Origin: Brachypodium distachyon
Lineage: Eukaryota; Streptophyta; Magnoliopsida; Poales; Poaceae
Assembly: GCF_000005505.3 (NCBI RefSeq)
Contig: NC_016132.3
Location: forward strand, 43,786,914-43,850,913
DNA: 64,000 nt
Reading direction: 5' to 3'
This document shows, in pieces, positions 59,350-64,000 of the stretch. Position numbers and translations under genes: made by a program. How positions within the stretch are numbered: the stretch's first letter is position 1; every line of letters begins with the position of its first letter. Below the pieces are notes generated by a model. The model searched no databases, was not told the origin of the DNA, and saw only the letters and a program-made list of their open reading frames with translations.

Positions 59350-60462
59350 ATGAGACCCAGCTCCGCCGCAGCCATGGCCGCCTCCGGCCGCCGCCTCCTC
59401 TCCGTCGCTGCCGCAGCCACCGAAAACACCAAGTTCGCTGTCCTGGTAACCCCGATCCGCAGGCTCGCCCGCGCGGGCCGCCTCGCCGACGTCGACGCCC
59501 TCGTCGCGCCGCTCGTCCCGTCCCACCCCACCGCGGTGATCTCCGCCCTCTCCTTGGTCGGCCTCTCCGATCGCGCCTCCGCCATCCTCTCCACAATCCC
59601 GTCGCCCACCGCCGCGCACCTCAACGCCCTGCTTGGCCCACTCCTCCAACGCCGCCGCCACGCCAAGCTCGTGCCCGATCTGCTGGACAAGCACCCATCC
59701 ATCCCGCGCGACGCCGCCACGCGCTGTATCCTGGCCAAGTCCATCTGCATCACCAAAGGCGCAGACGACGCGCTGCACCTCCTCGCCGGGGACGAGCCGC
59801 CCTCCCTCCATCTCTACACGGCGATCATCGACTCCTACTACAAAGAGAAAAAGCCCCACCGCGCTGAGGAGCTGTGGCGCGACATGGTAGAAAACCATGG
59901 CATCGTGCCTGACGCCGCCGCCCATAACGTCAGGATCACCTACAAGTCCAAAAAGGGCACGGTGGAGGAGGTGGAAGAGTTGATCCGGGCCATGCGCGAG
60001 GAGGCAGGGCTCAAACCGGACATAGTAACTTATCACGCGCTGATTCAGGTCTTGGCGCGGCACAAGAGGGTGGATGAGGCCGTGGAGTTATGCAAGAGCT
60101 TCCTAGAGAAGGAGGAGGAGAGCACGGTGGCTCTGAAGTGCCGGACATACTCATACCTGGTGACAATGCTGTGTGGCGAGAAGAGGTGGTCCGAGGCTGA
60201 GGACATGTTCTACGAGGGAGTGAAGCGCCTGAAGGTAGCGGACCTTGGCACAGTGCACAAGCTGGTTAGCGGGCTCAAAGAGGCTGGCAAGGGGCGGGCT
60301 GCGAGAAGGGTGGTGGTGGGGCTGCGCAAGAAGTTCCCTGACCAATTTGATGGGCCGTGGAAGGTGCTCGAGGAGGCCGCTGGGCTCACACCGGGAGCCA
60401 GCAATGAAGAGGAGGAAGGGGAGGAGGAGCAAGAGCTGGCGAGGACCGCGGCGTCCGTGTGA
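59350..60462 (+). CDS. P-class PPR protein, probably mitochondrial
   Basis: Single-exon gene for a 370-residue protein. The N-terminus (MRPSSAAAMAASGRRLLSV) is rich in Ala, Ser and Arg with no acids, like a mitochondrial or plastid targeting peptide. About six degenerate 35-residue helix-pair repeats follow; the clearest are PSLHLYTAIIDSYYKEKKPH (about 155-190), LKPDIVTYHALIQVLARHKR (about 215-250) and CRTYSYLVTMLCGEKRWSEA (about 260-290). No E, DYW or SMR extension is present, so it is P class. The tail, PDQFDGPWKVLEEAAGL then an acid-rich end, resembles small mitochondrial PPRs such as the At4g36680/At2g18520 type, some of which are subunits of the plant mitoribosome; this link is from memory and not proven. 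Lack of introns and high GC are usual for grass PPR genes. Confidence 0.85.
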   Translation: MRPSSAAAMAASGRRLLSVAAAATENTKFAVLVTPIRRLARAGRLADVDALVAPLVPSHPTAVISALSLVGLSDRASAILSTIPSPTAAHLNALLGPLLQRRRHAKLVPDLLDKHPSIPRDAATRCILAKSICITKGADDALHLLAGDEPPSLHLYTAIIDSYYKEKKPHRAEELWRDMVENHGIVPDAAAHNVRITYKSKKGTVEEVEELIRAMREEAGLKPDIVTYHALIQVLARHKRVDEAVELCKSFLEKEEESTVALKCRTYSYLVTMLCGEKRWSEAEDMFYEGVKRLKVADLGTVHKLVSGLKEAGKGRAARRVVVGLRKKFPDQFDGPWKVLEEAAGLTPGASNEEEEGEEEQELARTAASV

Positions 60463-61579
60463 GCTGTTGCAGCAACTGCATTCGCGGCAAGACATGGAGG
60501 CCACATTTCTGTGCTTGTCTGAGGAATGGTGAGGCCTTATTTGCCAGTTCAATTAAGCAAATTCTCAAGTTACAAGTGAGACTCTTGTAGTTTTGATCAT
60601 TTAGCTTGCTGAATCAAATCGTACTTCTTTGATGTGGTATCTTGCCATGACTATCAGTCAGCTTATTATTTTGTTCCTTGTTGTCGCACTGGCGACTTGT
60701 TACTAATACCAAGTCCTTTTGGACGATGAGGTGCGATCCTGGTAGTTAATTTGCATGGCACATGATTCATTTCCTCTAGCAATGAATCAACTTTAGTCTG
60801 CATCCATATCAATGTATATCTTTTGCCTCCTTTTTGCATCAGTGCTGAAGAACACCGTTTACCACTGACGAGATGCTATTCTTCCTTGTTCTTGTTCCTC
60901 CACTGGTCACTTGCGTTTGCATACAGCTTCCAGCAGTCACCTCCAGAAACCTGCCAGTACTGATTGATGCGATAATGGTTGTCTGGTCGCATGATTTTCT
61001 GCTGCCGGCGCCTAACGCCTGTGACAGCCTCTGCCGATTGACGGGCTTGATGTCCAACTGCTCCTTGGTGAGCACCGGGAATTTTCTCCATGATGAGGGA
61101 GGCTTTCCAAGCGATGCAAGTATGGAATAAATTGCTAGCTAAGGGAGTTTGCAAATAATTGATAACTGGTTGGAGACATTTTAAATTAGTCATGATGTGG
61201 CATGCAGTATAACTAGATAGACGTGAGCCTTTTATTTTGAACGTTTTGATGGCTACATAATTCTGGTAGCAGCCGATACCTTATGGTTTTACTAAGGGAG
61301 TTTGAGCTTTCCATTTTAACGTGAGGCTTTGGATATGCAAAACTTGCATTTTATATTGGTAGAGACAGATATTTTACTTGAAAGGATTGATGTATTCTTG
61401 GTGCCACTCCCACAGTTGATATCTGCGTAGTCCCAGGCATTTCAATTTAGGCTGATTGGCCCAGCTAATGGACACTTTTCAGAAGATAGAAACGACACCT
61501 CCTCTGGGAAGAGTATGTCAACAAACACTGCATAAGCTGTCAAAGAATCTCTGACGTTAGTCTGTCGCTGTGAAGTTAG
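60463..61579 (+). other. PPR 3' flank and intergenic DNA
   Basis: Includes the PPR 3' UTR. Frames of 78-105 codons on both strands at about 60840-61190 overlap and have no recognisable domain. The segment 61266-61380 is the left copy of the direct repeat described separately. Confidence 0.4.
61266..61380 (+). repeat. Direct repeat, copy A
   Basis: Reads TAGCAGCCGATACC, then GGTTTTACTAAGGGAGTTTGAGC, and AGACAGATATTTTACT at its end, with about 80 percent identity to 63098-63200. The two copies are 1.8 kb apart in the same orientation, one downstream of the first PPR gene and the other upstream of the second. Confidence 0.75.
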
Positions 61580-61697
61580 TACTCACTCCAACTCATATTA
61601 CTTGTTTCAAATTTGCCTAAATATGGATGTATCTATGTTTAAAGAGCGTCTAGATACATGTAATATTTTGACAAGTAATATGGGTCGGAGGGGAATA
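61580..61697. mobile_element. Stowaway-like MITE, 118 bp
   Basis: Left terminus TACTCACTCCAACTCATATT, right terminus TAATATGGGTCGGAGGGGAATA, with the inverted interior ATGGATGTATCTATG and CGTCTAGATACATG. Same subfamily as 62336-62452 (shared GTCTAGATACATGTAAT). Confidence 0.8.
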
Positions 61698-62335
61698 GTT
61701 ACATTTGTGTTTGTGTAAGTGAGATCCATGAAACTTGGCTGGACATTATCTTTGGTTTATTGATTCGCAGCAGTACCATTTCGAATGGACACTGAATCTT
61801 TCATTAGTTACAGATGCAATTGTTGTACTGTCATGCTTTGCGCCTTGATAAGCCACGTTTGGTAGGCTATGATCTGAAGACTATTACTATTGCATTTTAG
61901 ATTTCATTTTTGTTTTGTTCTGGAGATGGAGCTCATACGACCGTAATCAAGAAAAACTCCGGACACAAGACAGTCACGCGCTGCATTGTTGCAAGCCCAC
62001 CTGGAAACGGAAAGAGTAGAACCATCCTTGGGGATACTTGTGGTTTAGATTTCCTCCGCTTCTCAAGGTATGTATAGGCCACAACACGGTGAAAAATCCT
62101 TCGTTGCATCTAAATAATACTCCCTCCGCTTCTGAAGGAGTAGTCAGAAGCAACAAGATGTACGAGAATGAACTTTTTGCACTCTTGTATTTGCTATTAA
62201 CAAGGGGCCAGAGTCTGAAAGAGTAAGCCAAAGCTTCCAACAGATGTTGATCAAGACTTTGGCCGAGCTCAAACTCTTTTCAAAAAGTTTGGAACTCATC
62301 TGCGAAGTCAGTAAATCCTGCTATACTATATATAT
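61698..62335. other. Intergenic DNA
   Basis: No gene seen. A tiny Stowaway-terminus hairpin lies at about 62119-62144 (TACTCCCTCCGCTTC, GAAGGAGTA). Confidence 0.4.
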
Positions 62336-62452
62336 TACTCTCTCCGTTCCATATTAAGTGTCTCAAATTTGTTCAAACATGAATGTATATATACCTAAAA
62401 AACGTCTAGATACATGTAATGTTTCGACACTTAGTATGGGACGGAGGGAGTA
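62336..62452. mobile_element. Stowaway MITE, 117 bp
   Basis: TA-flanked; termini TACTCTCTCCGTTCCATATT and ATGGGACGGAGGGAGTA are inverted repeats, with AAGTGTCTCAAAT opposite GACACTTAG inside. Non-coding. Confidence 0.9.
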
Positions 62453-62659
62453 GGATTTAGGAGTACTTGTCTCCATTCACTCAGACGGACTTATGAAGGC
62501 ACCCACGAAGAAATTCCTCAGAATGCCTTAAAAACAAAATGAAAAATCAATTAACTTGTAGCCAGCCATATTAGCTCCACATTTCACCCTTTTTTATTTA
62601 TAACGAAAAAGGCAGTCATCAGTCGCCCCCTTTCCTATTTAGCTTTGCTTGCTGCCTAT

Positions 62660-63097
62660 TATGAGAATAGGTCCCGGTTCAAGCGGCACGCCTTTCATCA
62701 TCATCTATACCAGCTGCCATGCACGATCCCAGTCGGACCCCTAATATCCTCCCAGATGAGGAAAACCACTTCCAAAGCTTGCATCGTAGTACCCCTAAAA
62801 ATTCGCCTGTTGCGCGGCTTCTCTGTCCTCCAACAGTCGTCAAGGGAGGCGCAAGACGGGGTAGCGGGCAACATGGTATGACTCCAAGCCCGGATAACGT
62901 TCCAAACCTCCTCCGTGGAAGTGCATTTTTCGGCAGAGATGGGCAATGGACTCTGGATGGATTCGCAAATCTGACAAATGAGACTGTGCGGCCATCCCTG
63001 GATGGCGAGGTTGAATTCATTCCACACCGATCGGTTCTTCCAGGCGGCAATGGCGAGGAGCTCCGGCCAGCGATGCCTCGCGGTCGATCCGTCTGGG
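62660..63097 (-). pseudogene. LINE ORF2 C-terminal relic
   Basis: On the minus strand one open stretch contains ELLAIAAWKNRSVWNEF, then EEVWNVIRAWSHTMLP, and PRNRRIFRGTTMQALEVVF near its end. The order of VW-x-x-I, a Trp-rich stretch and NRRIF matches the region after the zf-RVT knuckle of plant LINE ORF2. No reverse-transcriptase core is present and the fragment has no start of its own. It is a different relic from the one in SCYL2 intron 7. Confidence 0.65.
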
Positions 63098-63200
63098 GTA
63101 GCAGCCGATTACTTTGGTTTTACTAAGTGAGTTTGAGCCTTTTTTTTAATTTAATAACGTGAGCCTTTTGATATGCAACTCTGGGGACAGAGATTTTACT
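63098..63200 (+). repeat. Direct repeat, copy B
   Basis: Counterpart of 61266-61380: GTAGCAGCCGATTACTT, GGTTTTACTAAGTGAGTTTG, GATATGCAACT and GACAGAGATTTTACT. It begins exactly where the LINE relic ends and lies about 210 bp upstream of the second PPR start codon, so it is part of that promoter. Confidence 0.75.
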
Positions 63201-63411
63201 GAACCATGTGCGATCTCTTCAAAATTCTGCCAAAAATTTCCTTCGTTACCGTCGACGTAAACGACTCTTCTGAAACACCTGCGCGATTTTTCCAAGTGTA
63301 GCAGCAGAAGAACGGAAGAAGGTTTGGGGCGGAGCCAGCCATTTCCTGATATCCAAGGGCCAGCCAAACCAAACCTTTCTCCCGGCCCAACAACCCCCGC
63401 AAGCCCGAAGT

Positions 63412-64000
63412 ATGCTTCCCCGCCTCGTGCCGCCGCTCGCCGGCGCAACCTTCACCCGCCGCGTCCTCCGCGGCCTCTGCGCCACCACCGAAGCGCCACC
63501 CTCCACCTCCAAGGCCCCGCCCTCTCCCCTCTCCCCGTCCGAGCTCGACACCATCTCCGCCCTCATCCCGCGCCTCATCTCCGAGGGCCACGTCCCCGCC
63601 GCCGGCCGCCTCCTCTCCGCGGCGCTCCTCCTGCCGGGATCCCCGGACCGCCTCCCGTTCCCCCCGCTCGCCGAGCACCTCGCCTCCCTGCCCACGCTCA
63701 CCCCGGCCTTCGCCCTCCTCACCGCCCTCCGCCACCACCCCCTCCGCCCCTCGCCGCTGCCCCTCGCCACCCCGCTCCTCGCCCGCCTCCTTGCCATGCG
63801 ACGCGCGCGCGACGCCACCTCCGTGCTCCGCTGGCTCTGCCGCCCCGACTCCCCGCGCCGCCCCGACGGCGCCACCTACGACGTCGCCGTCGAGGGGTTC
63901 TGCCGGCTCGAGGAACCCAAGAGCGCGCTCGTCGCGCTCCGGGAGATGGCGGCGGACGGGGCCCGGCCCTCGGAGAAGCTGCGGGACGCGGTGCGGGACG
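63412..64000 (+). CDS. PPR protein, 5' part only (runs off the window)
   Basis: An ATG at 63412 opens a frame of 196 codons that is still open at the last base. The first residues (MLPRLVPPLAGATFTRRVLRG) are basic and hydrophobic with no acids, like an organelle targeting peptide. From about residue 40 helix pairs follow: LDTISALIPRLISEGHVPAA, FALLTALRHHPL, LLARLLAMRRARDATSVLRW and then a clear PPR unit DGATYDVAVEGFCRLEEPKS followed by VALREMAADGARPSEKL. This supports a PPR protein, class undetermined because the rest is missing. It lies 2.9 kb after the first PPR gene on the same strand, but the two sequences are not close copies. GC is very high, typical of grass PPR genes. Confidence 0.85.
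   Translation, partial: MLPRLVPPLAGATFTRRVLRGLCATTEAPPSTSKAPPSPLSPSELDTISALIPRLISEGHVPAAGRLLSAALLLPGSPDRLPFPPLAEHLASLPTLTPAFALLTALRHHPLRPSPLPLATPLLARLLAMRRARDATSVLRWLCRPDSPRRPDGATYDVAVEGFCRLEEPKSALVALREMAADGARPSEKLRDAVRD

Noticed and set aside
59320..60063. 247-codon minus-strand frame across the PPR gene
   Set aside because: Antisense shadow of GC-rich PPR sequence; no recognisable domain.
60839..61193. Small frames after the PPR gene, one with a hydrophobic start like a signal peptide
   Set aside because: Overlapping frames on both strands, no conserved domain, and position in the expected 3' flank.
63196..63875. Minus-strand frames of 180 and 209 codons near the window end
   Set aside because: Shadows of the second PPR gene, whose plus-strand frame shows PPR repeats and a targeting peptide.
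1..64000. CRISPR arrays, rRNA genes, known microRNA sequences
   Set aside because: Looked for; no spaced short repeats of CRISPR type, no rRNA cores and none of the common conserved plant microRNAs I know were recognised by eye.

Overview
This is nuclear DNA from a grass, most likely Pooideae (a Brachypodium- or Triticeae-like species; the species is an inference). The evidence is spliced genes with GT-AG introns, very GC-rich first exons followed by AT-rich later ones, and many small Stowaway, Tourist-like and hAT-like MITEs with the typical cereal terminus CTCCCTCCGATCC. There are no operons, CRISPR arrays or prokaryotic signals.

Six protein-coding genes can be supported. (1) Minus strand, 5075-6919: an intronless ABCG half-size transporter resembling ABCG10. 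(2) Plus strand, 13112-23322: a complete 14-exon SCYL2 gene, encoding a pseudokinase with a HEAT-like middle region and a clathrin/AP-2-binding tail. (3) Plus strand, 37903-41649: a complete 7-exon TTL gene, a TPR protein with a degenerate thioredoxin domain; the start of its sixth exon sits in a fourfold ~130-bp tandem duplication. (4) Minus strand, 47999-56356: a complete 12-exon HUA1-like RNA-binding protein with six CCCH zinc fingers. (5) Plus strand, 59350-60462: an intronless P-class PPR protein, probably mitochondrial. (6) Plus strand, 63412 to the window end: the 5' part of a second PPR gene. For the spliced genes I worked out exon limits by hand; every junction is GT-AG and every phase closes.

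Between the genes lies transposon-rich DNA. At 1-5 kb there are short tandem repeats, a Stowaway pair and a LINE relic. At 7-13 kb there is a probable solo LTR and a tRNA-derived SINE. From 23.3 to 37.9 kb there is a 14.6-kb gene-free stretch with a PIF/Harbinger transposase relic and Stowaway elements. At 42-47 kb there is a 3 x 69-bp minisatellite and MITE-like DNA. At 56-63 kb there are nested MITEs, a second LINE relic and a 105-bp direct repeat. The long introns of SCYL2 and HUA1 also hold nested elements: a LINE interrupted by a hAT-like MITE, and a Tourist-like MITE inserted into a copy of itself with a visible TTA target duplication.

The genes do not form a pathway; they are a normal mix of plant housekeeping and regulatory genes. 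I see no new multi-gene system. The most unusual structures are the partial-exon tandem array in TTL, the two self-nested MITEs, and the shared intron position that splits three of the six HUA1 zinc fingers.
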